Notes under the pieces: generated by a model
What the model saw: only the letters and a program-made list of their open reading frames with translations
The model's database searches: none
Told to the model about the DNA's origin: nothing
Shown: positions 33,564 to 41,966 of the stretch, in pieces
How positions within the stretch are numbered: the stretch's first letter is position 1
Layout: every line of letters begins with the position of its first letter
NCBI GenBank assembly: GCA_030149245.1
Contig: JASBRX010000036.1
Span: 61,768 to 125,767, forward strand
Direction of reading: 5' to 3'
Source: Sphingomonas bacterium
GTDB taxonomy: Bacteria > Pseudomonadota > Alphaproteobacteria > Sphingomonadales > Sphingomonadaceae
DNA length: 64,000 bases
Made by a program: the position numbers and the translations under genes

Positions 33564-34691
33564 ATGCGTTTCGACAGGATTTCGCTTGCGCTGGCGGCGC
33601 TTTGCCTGGTGTCGGCCACGGTCGTCGCCCTTGCGCTGCTGCCTGCCGCGACGACGGTCAATCAGGCCGAGCCGGCGCCGGAACCGCGCGATCCGCCCGA
33701 GGATGCCGCCTGGACCACCGCGATGTGCCTCGAGAATTCCGACCCCGACGATCCCAGGCGCCCTGGCACCGTGCCGGGAGAACATCGAACCGAGCTGGAG
33801 ACGCTGGCGGTAGACGAGCCCGCGTTCGTCGACGAGATGATTGCCGCCTGCTCGAATTTCGCCGCCAACGAGCGGGACCAGGCGCTGGCCGACCAGCTCG
33901 ATTATGTCGTCGCTCGGCTCCACGATGTCCGGCAGCGCCGCGAGCACTATCTGCGCTTGCTCGAAAAGCTCGCGCCGCGCTATCCGAGCGCAGCCTACTT
34001 CCTGGCGCTGGATCTCGACGACAAGCCCCACGAGGTCGGTACCGCCGAGTTCGACCGTGTGCTCGAGTTGCTGCGCTTTGCATATAAGGGGGGTGACCTC
34101 CGCGCGGAGCAGCGACTGCTCGCCAAGCTGGGTGAGCTCTATCCGGTTGAGGAATTTGATTTCCCGACGCTCTTCCTGGCGCTCTATCGCGGGGATTTCG
34201 CCACCGTTCCGGATACGATCGAGACGCGGATGGCCGCGCATAGCCTGTGGGAGGGCTATCTGCAGCGCTGTAAGGCGTGGGAGGTCGCGCCGCTAGCACC
34301 GGCCGACGAAGCCACTATCAAGAATTTTATGATCCCGGTCCAGGTCCAACGGATCAAGGACCTGATCCAGCAGGCCCCGACCATGGCGGGAGCCGTGAAG
34401 GACTGGTTCAACAATGTGGGCACAATCACGCTCGAGCAGGCGTTGCGCGACATCAACACGGCGACCGCGCATCCGAGCCAGATCCTGTTCGTCGCCGACA
34501 CTGCGGCGCATCGCGATGGATCGCATGTCTATGACAAGTTCACCTGTTCGGGCGTGCGCGCGCAAACCATGATCAAGCACCTGATCTGGTTTTTCAGGGA
34601 GCGTGAAACCGTCGGCGCGGTCCGCACCGACCCGGAAAGCATCAAGGTGCTCGCCGCGAGACCCGATCTGCGGAAGCTGCTTGCCGATTGA
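33564..34691 (+). CDS. Hypothetical exported or anchored protein
   Basis: A 375-residue protein with one N-terminal hydrophobic segment (ISLALAALCLVSATVVALALLP) that may be a signal peptide or anchor, and a helical body with TPR-like or Sel1-like spacing around residues 105-240 (for example VLELLRFAYKGGDLRAEQRLLAKLGELYP). Cysteines occur singly. I recognise no family. It is divergent from the FHA operon, 177 bases away, and could share regulation with it. Confidence 0.6.
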   Translation: MRFDRISLALAALCLVSATVVALALLPAATTVNQAEPAPEPRDPPEDAAWTTAMCLENSDPDDPRRPGTVPGEHRTELETLAVDEPAFVDEMIAACSNFAANERDQALADQLDYVVARLHDVRQRREHYLRLLEKLAPRYPSAAYFLALDLDDKPHEVGTAEFDRVLELLRFAYKGGDLRAEQRLLAKLGELYPVEEFDFPTLFLALYRGDFATVPDTIETRMAAHSLWEGYLQRCKAWEVAPLAPADEATIKNFMIPVQVQRIKDLIQQAPTMAGAVKDWFNNVGTITLEQALRDINTATAHPSQILFVADTAAHRDGSHVYDKFTCSGVRAQTMIKHLIWFFRERETVGAVRTDPESIKVLAARPDLRKLLAD

Positions 34692-34714
34692 AAATGTTGG
34701 CGCTGGTGCCCCCC

Positions 34715-34804
34715 TTCGGAAGCTTCTTCAACAAACTCAAACATTTCCGCGCTGTCGCTACCAGCTATGACAAAGCCGACGACAACTTCCTCCCATCCGT
34801 CTGA
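34715..34804 (+). pseudogene. IS5-family transposase C-terminal remnant
   Basis: The reading frame ending at 34804 gives GSFFNKLKHFRAVATSYDK, the C-terminal signature of IS5-family (IS1031-like) transposases, with only about 30 codons left. It is too short for the ORF track. No inverted repeat or start survives. It lies between the hypothetical exported gene and the integrase remnant. Confidence 0.75.
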
Positions 34805-34810
34805 CTCGCG

Positions 34811-35194
34811 TCACATGCGCACCCGGTCATCCCAATACTCGCCGCGGGTATAAGCGCGGCGAACTGCGTTGCCATCGCAGTGCGCAAGCTGCCGCTCGAT
34901 CGCGTCAGCATACCACAGGCCCATTTCATTGAGCAGGGTCGCAGCCATCGCTCGGAAGCCGTGTCCGACTATCTGGTTTTGAACATAGACCACGCGGCGC
35001 AGGGCGGCGTTGGTCTTGTTCTCCGGCCATACGCGAAACACCAGGGGCTTCTGCTTTCCCAGATGTCGGTAGTTCATTCGCCAGTAGCGCCCGCCCGCAG
35101 GCGTCACGAGCAGGTAAAGCCCGTCGCTGTCACTAAGCTTGTACGCCTTGTCGCGACTCCTGGCGGCTTTGATCGCCACAACCGAAAACGCCAT
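34811..35194 (-). pseudogene. P4-type tyrosine integrase with large internal deletion
   Basis: The first 65 codons match the arm-binding (DUF4102) region of P4-type integrases (AAIKAARSRDKAYKLSDSDGLYLLV, YRHLGKQKPLVF). The last 55 match the extreme C-terminus of the catalytic domain (GHGFRAMAATLLNEMG, IERQLAH, RRAYTRGEYW). About 250 residues in between, including the core-binding domain and the first catalytic residues, are missing, yet the two ends are joined in frame. It reads away from the 3' end of tRNA-Glu, as integrases of tRNA-targeting islands usually do. Confidence 0.88.
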
Positions 35195-35342
35195 GATGGC
35201 ATTTCCATCGAAGCGACCCGCGTCGTGCCATCAGATATACCATCAGATTGTTGGTATGGAGTGGCTTTTCACCGACCCATTGGGATGATTATACCACAAG
35301 AGCCGCAGAAAAAGGCCGTTCTGGATGCTCTGGGAAGCGGCC

Positions 35343-35418
35343 TGGTGACCCCTACGGGACTCGAACCCGTGTTTTCGCCGTGAGAGGGCGACGTCCTAGA
35401 CCGCTAGACGAAGGGGCC
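35343..35418 (-). tRNA. tRNA-Glu (CTC anticodon)
   Basis: The minus strand reads ggccccttcgtctagcgg... and ends ...gtaggggtcacca, giving a 76-base cloverleaf with encoded CCA. The acceptor stem pairs GGCCCCT with AGGGGTC, the anticodon arm is cgccctctcacggcg (anticodon CTC), and the T arm holds GGTTCGAGTCC. The gene is intact although an integrase remnant abuts its 3' end, as expected when an element restores the tRNA 3' part on insertion. Confidence 0.96.
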
Positions 35419-35528
35419 GCGCGAGCGGAAGCGGGGCCTTTATCGGGGGGCGGGCGGGGCGTCAAGCCGGATGGGGAAAACACCGGGCGGGGTGGCGTTC
35501 GTCACAATCGCGTCCTATCTGGCCAGTA

Positions 35529-36065
35529 ATGGCGCGTTCTTCACGATCGATGGATTGGGGCTTCCCCCGCTGGCGCGCCTATGGCGCCGAGCGCGAGGCG
35601 GTGAAAGTGCGCCTGTGCGACCGTGAGGGTTGCGACAAGCCCGGCGATCGCCCCGCGCCCAAATCGCCCAACAGCCCGGAACGCTGGTATTTCTGCGAAG
35701 AACATGCCGGCGAGTACAATCGCAACTGGAACTACTTCGAAGGGCTGACCGCCGAAGAGGCGGCCAAACGCGAGGCCGATGAGCGGCGCACCGCGAACGG
35801 CTATGCCGAAAGCAAGCATAATGCCTGGGCTGGCCCCGGTGACGGCACCCGCTCACGCGACGAAATGCGCGCGCTCGACGTGCTCGAGCTAGAGCCGGAC
35901 GCGAGCTTTGAGGACGTGCGCACGGCGTGGCGGCGGCTGGCCAAGTCGAACCACCCGGATATCCGCCCCGGCGATGCCGAGGCGGCCAAGCGCTTTCAGG
36001 CGATTCAGGCGGCCTATGAAGTCCTGCGCACCGCCGAAGAGCGGCGGCAATGGCGGCCGGATTGA
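35529..36065 (+). CDS. J-domain (DnaJ-like) protein
   Basis: A 178-residue protein with a C-terminal J domain (about 118-178) that includes the HPD tripeptide in KSNHPDIRPGD, needed to stimulate Hsp70 ATPase. The N-terminal half has four cysteine/histidine-type ligands in CDREGCDKPG and FCEEHAGEYN, which may form a small zinc site. The product is likely an Hsp70 co-chaperone of a type common in alphaproteobacteria. Its end overlaps the next gene by 16 bases. Confidence 0.85.
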   Translation: MARSSRSMDWGFPRWRAYGAEREAVKVRLCDREGCDKPGDRPAPKSPNSPERWYFCEEHAGEYNRNWNYFEGLTAEEAAKREADERRTANGYAESKHNAWAGPGDGTRSRDEMRALDVLELEPDASFEDVRTAWRRLAKSNHPDIRPGDAEAAKRFQAIQAAYEVLRTAEERRQWRPD

Positions 36066-36361
36066 AGACGCGGGTCCGGTCGAACTGGGCGAACGCCGTC
36101 CTCGTCTGCGCCAAATGCTCGAAGAAACTTGACGGCGGGTTCGGGCCGAAGGGCAAGGCTCCGCTGGGCAAGGCGCTGCGCAAGCATCTCCATCTGAAGA
36201 AGGGGCGCAAGGCGGCGGCGGGGATCGTCGACGTCAAATGCCTCGGCGTCTGCCCGCGTGGCGCAGTGACCATGGTCAATGGTGCGGCGAGCCGCGAATG
36301 GCTGCTGGTTCCGGCGGGCGCCGATCTCGACGCGGTGGCCGATGAACTTGGCCTTGGCTGA
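36050..36361 (+). CDS. Thioredoxin-like 2Fe-2S ferredoxin family protein
   Basis: A 103-residue protein with four cysteines in the spacing of thioredoxin-like 2Fe-2S proteins: VCAKCSKK near the N-terminus and KCLGVCPRGAV in the C-terminal half. A (2Fe-2S) ferredoxin-like role is likely, but its electron partner is unknown. It starts inside the J-domain gene (16-base overlap), so translation is probably coupled. Confidence 0.72.
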   Translation: MAAGLKTRVRSNWANAVLVCAKCSKKLDGGFGPKGKAPLGKALRKHLHLKKGRKAAAGIVDVKCLGVCPRGAVTMVNGAASREWLLVPAGADLDAVADELGLG

Positions 36362-36406
36362 TCACGGCAGCTTGCGCACGACGCCGGGTGCGTTAGGGTT
36401 CGCGCC

Positions 36407-36979
36407 GTGACGCCGTCATCGCCCTCCGCAAGTCTCGCGCGCAAGCGGTTGGCCGACGCCCTCATTTCGGTGGGTCGGGGCGATCGCGCCGCGCTGGCAG
36501 AAGTCTATAATCTGACCAGCGCGAAGCTTTTCGGCATTTGCCTGCGTATCTGTGGGGACCGGGAGGAAGCAGAGGACGTGGTGCAGGAAGTCTATGTGAA
36601 GGTGTGGCAGCGTGCGGGGCGGTTTGACCCTGAACGCGCCAGCCCGATCACCTGGCTTGCCGCCATCGCCCGCAACAGCGCAATCGACCGGTTGCGGTCC
36701 CGTCCGGCAGCGGCCGTCGCGCCGATCGATTCCGCCGCGATGGTCGCCGATGACCGCCCCGCCGCCGACGCCGTGATCGAGGATGCGCAGGAGCAAGGCC
36801 GCATGCGCGCCTGTCTCGACGCGCTGGAGGCGCGCGCTTCGTCCGCGATCCGGGCGGCCTTTTTCGGTGGGCTGACCTATGCCGAGCTGGCGGAGCGCGA
36901 CCGGGTGCCGCTGGGCACGATGAAGACGTGGATCCGCCGCGGCCTGTTGCAGTTGAAGGCGTGCCTGGGCGATGGTTGA
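36407..36979 (+). CDS. ECF-type RNA polymerase sigma factor
   Basis: A 190-residue ECF sigma factor with region 2 (FGICLRICGDREEAEDVVQEVYVKVW) and region 4 (GLTYAELAERDRVPLGTMKTWIRRGL), and no other domain. It overlaps the anti-sigma gene by eight bases, so the two are made together. With an RskA-type anti-sigma factor and a fasciclin gene next door, it probably belongs to a SigK/RskA-type envelope stress circuit. The start is GTG at 36407; an upstream promoter was not fixed. Confidence 0.9.
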   Translation: MTPSSPSASLARKRLADALISVGRGDRAALAEVYNLTSAKLFGICLRICGDREEAEDVVQEVYVKVWQRAGRFDPERASPITWLAAIARNSAIDRLRSRPAAAVAPIDSAAMVADDRPAADAVIEDAQEQGRMRACLDALEARASSAIRAAFFGGLTYAELAERDRVPLGTMKTWIRRGLLQLKACLGDG

Positions 36980-37700
36980 CCCGATGGACCTTCCCGACGA
37001 GCGCGAACTGCTTGCTGCCGAGCTGGCGCTGGGCGTGCTGGAGGGCGATGCGCTCGCTGCCGCCAACCGCCGCCTGCTGACCGACGCGGCGTTCGCCGAA
37101 GAGGTCGAGGCGTGGCGCGAGCGGCTGGCGGGCATGGCGCTCGACGTACCCGACGAAACGCCGCCGGATGACCTGTGGAACCGGATCGAGCGTGCGATCG
37201 ACGGCATCGCCCCCGCGCCGGTGGTTGATCTGGTGCCGCGTCGCCAGCTGCGCCGCTGGCAGTTCGGCACCGCCGCCGCCGGAGCGGTCGCCGCCGCACT
37301 CGCCGTGATGCTCGTTATCCCCCGCCCCGAGCCCGTCGCTCCCGCGCCGACCCAGGTCGCGGTGCAGCCCGCCATCGTCGCGCAGTTGCGTGGCGAAGGG
37401 GAGGGGCCGTTCGTCGCCGCACGCTACGATCAGGCGACGGCCCAACTGCGGCTGGTTGCGCAGGATATGGGCGAGGATCCGCGCGTACCGGAGCTGTGGA
37501 TCATTCCCGAAGACGGCATCCCGCGTTCGCTCGGGGTGATCCAGCCGGCGGGCAATACAGAGCTGGTCGTGGCCGAAGGGCATCGGTCGATGATCCATGA
37601 CGGCGCGACGCTGGCGATCACGATGGAGCCGCGCGCGACCGCGCCGCACCCTGCGCCGACCGGTCCGCGCGTCGCGGCAGGAAAAATTTTCGGCATCTGA
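36972..37700 (+). CDS. RskA-like transmembrane anti-sigma factor
   Basis: A 242-residue protein with an N-terminal anti-sigma domain (about 1-80, ELLAAELALGVLEGD), one membrane helix (about 96-115) and a periplasmic RskA domain (VPELWIIPEDGIPRSLGVI). No zinc-binding HxxxCxxC is present, so it is of the zinc-free type. It should hold the sigma factor encoded just upstream at the membrane until a periplasmic signal leads to its cleavage. It overlaps the sigma gene by eight bases. Confidence 0.87.
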   Translation: MVDPMDLPDERELLAAELALGVLEGDALAAANRRLLTDAAFAEEVEAWRERLAGMALDVPDETPPDDLWNRIERAIDGIAPAPVVDLVPRRQLRRWQFGTAAAGAVAAALAVMLVIPRPEPVAPAPTQVAVQPAIVAQLRGEGEGPFVAARYDQATAQLRLVAQDMGEDPRVPELWIIPEDGIPRSLGVIQPAGNTELVVAEGHRSMIHDGATLAITMEPRATAPHPAPTGPRVAAGKIFGI

Positions 37701-37783
37701 CATCCGGCGCGCATCCGCGCCCGTATCTCCTGCGCAACCCGGCCAGCACAGGGTCGGGCACTGCCACGAAAGCAGGAGGATCT

Positions 37784-38341
37784 ATGAAGTTTCGTACCTC
37801 GCATTTCGCACTGGCGCTTGCCGGTGCCGCCCTGGCCACCGGTTCGGTCGCAATTGCCGGTCAGACCAAGATGGTCGGCGGTGCCGCCATGTATCCGACC
37901 AAGGATATCGTCGATAACGCCGTCAACTCGAAGGATCACACCACGCTGGTCGCTGCGGTGAAGGCCGCTGGCCTGGTCGATACGCTGAAGTCGCCCGGAC
38001 CGTTCACGGTGTTCGCGCCGACCAACGCCGCATTCGCCAAGCTTCCCGCCGGCACCGTCGACACCCTCTTAAAGCCCGAGAACAAGGGCACGCTGACCGC
38101 CGTGCTGACCTATCATGTCGTCCCCGGCAAGATGATGGCCGCCGACATCGCCGCCAAGGCGAAGGCCAATGGCGGCAAGCTCGATCTGACCACCGTTCAG
38201 GGTGAGAAGATCACGCTGTCGATGCGCGGCAATGGCTGGATCGTCACCGATGCCAAGGGCGGGACGTCCAACATCACCATCGCCGACGTCGCACAGAAGA
38301 ACGGCGTGATCCACGTCGTCGACACCGTCCTGATGCCCTGA
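37784..38341 (+). CDS. Exported fasciclin-domain protein
   Basis: A 185-residue protein with a signal peptide (FALALAGAALATGSVAIA) and one FAS1 domain containing the H1 motif FTVFAPTNAAFAKLP and the H2-like NGVIHVVDTVLMP. FAS1 proteins are secreted adhesion-type proteins; in several bacteria they are targets of an ECF/RskA pair, and this gene directly follows one. AGGAGG lies six bases before the ATG. It is likely induced by the upstream sigma factor, though no promoter motif was proved. Confidence 0.9.
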   Translation: MKFRTSHFALALAGAALATGSVAIAGQTKMVGGAAMYPTKDIVDNAVNSKDHTTLVAAVKAAGLVDTLKSPGPFTVFAPTNAAFAKLPAGTVDTLLKPENKGTLTAVLTYHVVPGKMMAADIAAKAKANGGKLDLTTVQGEKITLSMRGNGWIVTDAKGGTSNITIADVAQKNGVIHVVDTVLMP

Positions 38342-38384
38342 ACCGACCCCCGTCGCGCGGGTTTTACCCGGTCCCGCGCGGCAC

Positions 38385-38461
38385 CCCGCCGGTGTTGTTT
38401 CCCTCTTTAACCACCGGCGGGACTACCGCCCGCCCGGCCACTGTCTCTCAGGCCGGGCGGG
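38385..38461. terminator. Two hairpins between convergent fasciclin and PepSY genes
   Basis: Hairpin one has perfect 10-base arms (cccgccggtg / caccggcggg, 38385-38421) around a T-rich loop. Hairpin two has perfect 11-base arms (cccgcccggcc / ggccgggcggg, 38429-38461), its right arm covering the end of the PepSY coding sequence. They separate convergent genes and probably end transcription in both directions, although classic T-tails are weak. Confidence 0.6.
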
Positions 38462-39788
38462 TACGGTTGAGCCAGCGTGCAGCGCGCGGAACGCGCGGCA
38501 GGATAAGCCGGTCGAACACGAACACCACGATCAGCGACAGCGCGAGCATCGGCAGCAATGCAGCCATCACCAGCGTGATCGCCGCCACCACGCGAAGCTT
38601 TGCATCGGCAGGACGCGGCGGCGCGCCGAGCGATCCATCGGGACGTCTCCGCCACCACATGACGACTCCGCTGACCGCCAGGAGCATCAGCGCAACCGCC
38701 GTCAGCACGCCGACCAGCTGGTTGATCCACCCGAACAACTGCCCTTCATGCCAGGCGATGCCATAGCCGATCGCGCGATCAATCGGGTGCTTGTCGGCAA
38801 ATCCGCTGCGCGCGGTGACATTGCCGGTCATCGGATCGAACTGGACGGTGCGCGCGATCGGGCGGTTCTGCGTCGTGCTGGTCAGCTTCCAGATATTGCC
38901 GTTGGGCGGCCCGAACTGCGCGGGTGCACCGGGCGGGGACAGGATTGCTGGGGCGGGCACACCCTCCGCTTGCGCGCGCGCGACCATGTCGGTCAGCGTC
39001 ATGCCCATCGGCATCGGCGTCCCGTTCGCCGCCGCGCGCAGCATCGCGTCATGGTCGTGCTCGGCATGCAGGTCGACGCCGCCCTTCCACTGCTGCGGGC
39101 CTTGCACCAGCCCCAGCTCGGCCCGGACTGCGCGGAAGGCGGTCGCCCAGCCATCGGTCCAGGGCAGGCCGGAGACGAGCAGCACCAGCGCCAGACCGGA
39201 TACCCAAAAGCCCGTCACCGCATGCAGATCGCGCCACACGACGCGCCCGCGCGCGCTCAGTCGTGGCCACAGCACCCCCGCCGGACCGCGCCCGCGCGGC
39301 CACCACAGATACAGGCCCGACAGGATCAGCAGGATCGCCCAGCTCGCGGCGATCTCGACCAGAAAGCCGCCCCATTTGCCCAGAAGCAGCGAGCCGTGGA
39401 TGCGCGAGACAGTCGCGGCGATCCGCGCCTCGGGATAGTCTATCGCGATCACCTTGCCCTGCGGCGACACCGCAATGTCGCGCATGCCCCCTTCAGCAAG
39501 ACCGACATGGATCACGGCGGCGTCACCTGAAGCTGCGGGCAGCCGGTAGCTGTGGAAGCTTGCGCCCGGCACCGCCGCCAGCGCCGCCTTGAGCTGCGCA
39601 TCCGGCGTCACCGCCCCGGCGACGGGCAGGCCGCGCCAGTCGCGCTCCTGCCACGCATCCAGCTGGGGCTTGAACAGATAAATCGCCCCGGTCAGCGCCA
39701 GCAGCAGGATGAACGGCACGACAAACAAGCCGGCATAGAAATGCCAGCGCCAGATCGCGCGGTAGAGTTTGCCCCCTTCGGCGCTCAT
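38448..39788 (-). CDS. PepSY-associated transmembrane protein (iron-uptake type)
   Basis: A 446-residue membrane protein of the PepSY_TM family with helices near residues 15-35, 140-160, 190-212, 355-378 and 410-432, a PepSY-like soluble region, and conserved histidines (WRWHFYAGLF, RIHGSLLL, LHAVTGFW) that in relatives may bind haem or take part in ferric-siderophore reduction. The start at 39788 overlaps the sufE stop (ATGA); the longer track ORF extends through sufE. A role in iron metabolism fits coupling to SufE but is not proved. Confidence 0.82.
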   Translation of the reverse strand: MSAEGGKLYRAIWRWHFYAGLFVVPFILLLALTGAIYLFKPQLDAWQERDWRGLPVAGAVTPDAQLKAALAAVPGASFHSYRLPAASGDAAVIHVGLAEGGMRDIAVSPQGKVIAIDYPEARIAATVSRIHGSLLLGKWGGFLVEIAASWAILLILSGLYLWWPRGRGPAGVLWPRLSARGRVVWRDLHAVTGFWVSGLALVLLVSGLPWTDGWATAFRAVRAELGLVQGPQQWKGGVDLHAEHDHDAMLRAAANGTPMPMGMTLTDMVARAQAEGVPAPAILSPPGAPAQFGPPNGNIWKLTSTTQNRPIARTVQFDPMTGNVTARSGFADKHPIDRAIGYGIAWHEGQLFGWINQLVGVLTAVALMLLAVSGVVMWWRRRPDGSLGAPPRPADAKLRVVAAITLVMAALLPMLALSLIVVFVFDRLILPRVPRAARWLNRTRPA

Positions 39789-40192
39789 GCCGCGTAGCGT
39801 TCCGCCGTTGCGCGGATCAGAGCGATCATGTTGGGGATGCCCTGCGTCCGGTTGGAGCTGAGCTGGTTGCGCAGGTCGAACGGGGCAAGCGCACCTTCGA
39901 TATCGGTGGCCAATATGTCGCCCGGCGCGCGATCCTGCACGGTCAGCAGCACCAGCGCGATGATCCCCTTGGTAATCGCGGCATTGCTGTCGGCCAGGAA
40001 GTGGAGCGACCCGTCGTCGCGCACCGTCGGATAGACCCACACCGCCGCCGAACATCCGCGCACCAAGGTCGCGTCGGTCTTGAGCGCGTCGGGCATTGGC
40101 TCCAGCGCCTTGCCCAGCTCGATCAGCAACCGGTAGCGGTCGTCGGCGTCGAGGAACTCATATTCGTCGGTCAGGTCGGACAGGCTGGTCAT
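39785..40192 (-). CDS. sufE: SufE, cysteine desulfurase sulfur acceptor
   Basis: A 135-residue SufE family protein with the active cysteine in VRGCSAAVWV (about residue 47), which accepts persulfide sulfur from SufS for iron-sulfur cluster assembly. Length and the C-terminal RTQGIPNMIALIR segment are typical. It stands apart from a suf operon and is followed, with a four-base overlap, by the PepSY membrane protein. Confidence 0.92.
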   Translation of the reverse strand: MTSLSDLTDEYEFLDADDRYRLLIELGKALEPMPDALKTDATLVRGCSAAVWVYPTVRDDGSLHFLADSNAAITKGIIALVLLTVQDRAPGDILATDIEGALAPFDLRNQLSSNRTQGIPNMIALIRATAERYAA

Positions 40193-40287
40193 GCCGCGCC
40201 CTTAGCGGGACCACGCGCCCGCGTCACCGGTCTTGCGCGCAGGGACGCGCGGCCCCTAGGCTGGGCTTCGAGTAGAGGAGAGTGTGG

Positions 40288-41154
40288 ATGCTGAGATTGA
40301 TTGGCCTGGGACTGGCGGCGACGGTATTGGCGGCGCCCGCGCCCGCGCGCCAGGCCGCCCCTGCCGTCGTCAGCCAGCGCGACATCGTTTATCGCACCAC
40401 CGAAACCGGCCCGCTGCACCTCGACCTGCACCGACCGCAGTCCGCCAAGGGCAAACACGCGCCGGTGCTGGTTGTGATCCATGGCGGGGCCTGGGCACGC
40501 GGCGAGCGGCCCAAGGGCTGGACCGGCTATCGCCGCTTCGTCGATGCGGGGTTCGCGGTGGTCAGCATGCAATATCGCCTGGCGGGACAGGCGCGCGCAC
40601 CCGCGGCGGTCGAGGATGTCCGGTGCGTCATGGGCTGGATCGCGCGCGCGGCGGAGCGCGAAGGGCTGGACTCGAAGCGGATCGTGCTGATGGGCACATC
40701 GGCGGGCGCGCATCTCGCGCTGATGGCGGCGAGCGTCGACAAAAATGAAGGGCTCGACCCGGCCGAGTGCGGGCCCGCGCCGCGCGCCGCCGCCGTGATC
40801 GACTTTTACGGCCCGACCGATCTGCGTCGGGAAGCGCTCGGGGCCTGGACCAGTCCGTCGATCGGCAAATGGGTGGGCGAGGGGGAGGCGGGCGCCGCGA
40901 TGGCCGCCCGCATGTCCCCGATCGCCCGCGTCCGCACGGGCCAGCCGCCGGTGTTCATCGTCCATGGCGATGCCGATCCGGTCGTCCCGCTCGCCGCATC
41001 GACCGCGCTGAAAGCCGCGCTCGACCGGGCGAAAGTGCCGACCGAACTGCACATTGTGCCCGGCGGGGTGCATGGGAAATTCGGTCCCGAGGTGCAGGAC
41101 CGGCTGATGGCCGATGCGGTGACCTTCCTGAAGCGTCACCGCGTGATTGACTGA
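40288..41154 (+). CDS. Exported alpha/beta hydrolase (carboxylesterase-like)
   Basis: A 288-residue protein with a signal peptide (LIGLGLAATVLAAPAPA). It has the oxyanion motif HGGAW, nucleophile elbow GTSAG (about residue 137), acid in HGDADPVV and catalytic His in GGVHGKF, all in the hormone-sensitive-lipase/BD-FAE order. A periplasmic esterase or deacetylase is likely; the substrate is unknown. The ATG at 40288 has GAGGAG seven bases upstream, so it is preferred to the GTG at 40282. Confidence 0.85.
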   Translation: MLRLIGLGLAATVLAAPAPARQAAPAVVSQRDIVYRTTETGPLHLDLHRPQSAKGKHAPVLVVIHGGAWARGERPKGWTGYRRFVDAGFAVVSMQYRLAGQARAPAAVEDVRCVMGWIARAAEREGLDSKRIVLMGTSAGAHLALMAASVDKNEGLDPAECGPAPRAAAVIDFYGPTDLRREALGAWTSPSIGKWVGEGEAGAAMAARMSPIARVRTGQPPVFIVHGDADPVVPLAASTALKAALDRAKVPTELHIVPGGVHGKFGPEVQDRLMADAVTFLKRHRVID

Positions 41155-41187
41155 ACGGTTTTCGGTGACTGAGGTTTCCGGCCGGCC

Positions 41188-41254
41188 CTTCGACAAGCTC
41201 AGGGCAAACGGCGGTTTGGAAAGCCTCCCCCCGTTGGTGCTGAGCTTGTCGAAG
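41188..41254. repeat. Palindromic element (cttcgacaagctcag type)
   Basis: Two 23-base inverted arms (cttcgacaagctcagggcaaacg and its near complement cgttggtgctgagcttgtcgaag) flank a 21-base centre. The same family, in the other orientation, lies inside the MtaB-like gene at 48972-49048. Here it is in the 231-base gap between esterase and psp locus, which shows no gene. Confidence 0.88.
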
Positions 41255-41385
41255 CACGAAGCGGGGCGCTCTGTTGTCGTCCTGCGCCAAGGCGGGGCAG
41301 GGGTGGGAGCGGCGTCTGCAGCTGCCGCTCCCGTGGTGCAGTGGCGGTGGCCTCCCAACCGTTCCGCCGCTGCTCCGGGGGTTGG

Positions 41386-41634
41386 TTAGAGGTCGACGCC
41401 CGCGGCGATCGCCTCAAGCTTGCGGATGCGTTCCTTGAGGTCCGCGATCTCGATCCGCGCGCCGGCATTGGTCGGTTCGGCGTGGGCGGTCTCACCCTGA
41501 TGCACCAGCGACAGCTCCTGCCGCTTCAGCGCCAGCCAGCCGCGCCATCCGGCCAGGCCCGCTCCGGTCACCATGCCCAGCCCCGCAAGGGTCGCCAGCG
41601 CCATGACCATGTAGAAATTGGGGTCGGTCATCAC
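41386..41634 (-). CDS. PspB-like small membrane protein (sixth copy)
   Basis: An 82-residue protein with an N-terminal membrane helix (about 8-30) and a C-terminal coiled coil (IADLKERIRKLEAIAAG) resembling the other small proteins of this locus. It lacks the final REIExLR motif. It is the last gene of the psp locus on the minus strand, and probably a diverged PspB paralogue acting with PspA at the inner membrane. Confidence 0.65.
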   Translation of the reverse strand: MMTDPNFYMVMALATLAGLGMVTGAGLAGWRGWLALKRQELSLVHQGETAHAEPTNAGARIEIADLKERIRKLEAIAAGVDL

Positions 41635-41659
41635 ATCCTCCTCCGGTTCTGGCCGGACT

Positions 41660-41926
41660 TCAGTTGCGGTCGTCGCGCAGCTTCTCGATCTCGCGGTCGA
41701 GGCTCACGCTCGAATGATTGTCGGTGATCACGCGCTCCAGCACCGCGATGCGGTCCTTCAGCGTGCGCACTTCCTGCTCCAGGCGGCGGGCTTCGGCGCT
41801 CGCCGCGGGGTCATGGGCGACATAGTCGTTGCCGCGGCCATCCTTCTGGATGCCCATCTTGGCGCGGACGATGTTGCCGATGGTTACGATCGCCACGATC
41901 GCGACCACCATGAACGCCCAATCCAT
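41660..41926 (-). CDS. PspB-like small membrane protein (fifth copy)
   Basis: An 88-residue protein with one N-terminal helix (about 3-21) and a coiled coil, LKDRIAVLERVITDN...LDREIEKLRDD, matching the PspB-like paralogues upstream. PspB senses membrane stress with PspC and releases PspA from PspF. The copy number here is unusual. Confidence 0.7.
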   Translation of the reverse strand: MDWAFMVVAIVAIVTIGNIVRAKMGIQKDGRGNDYVAHDPAASAEARRLEQEVRTLKDRIAVLERVITDNHSSVSLDREIEKLRDDRN

Positions 41927-41966
41927 ATCCTGCCTCCTGTTCGTATGATCTGGTCAGCCCGGGGGC

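Larger units (their letters stand above)
14666..35342. mobile_element. Putative genomic (defence) island next to tRNA-Glu
   Basis: Between dnaE2 and a tRNA-Glu gene lie a gasdermin operon, a kinase/FHA operon, IS3 and IS5 remnants, and a deleted P4-type integrase reading away from the 3' end of the tRNA. This arrangement is typical of an old integrative element. I did not find a second copy of the tRNA 3' end, so the left border near 14666 is a guess based on the drop in GC and the end of core genes. The kinase/FHA operon may predate the insertion. Confidence 0.45.

Noticed and set aside
37700-37783. ECF promoter before the fasciclin gene (gcaacc...gtcg)
   Set aside because: The spacing is only 13 bases and the match is weak; not enough to call.
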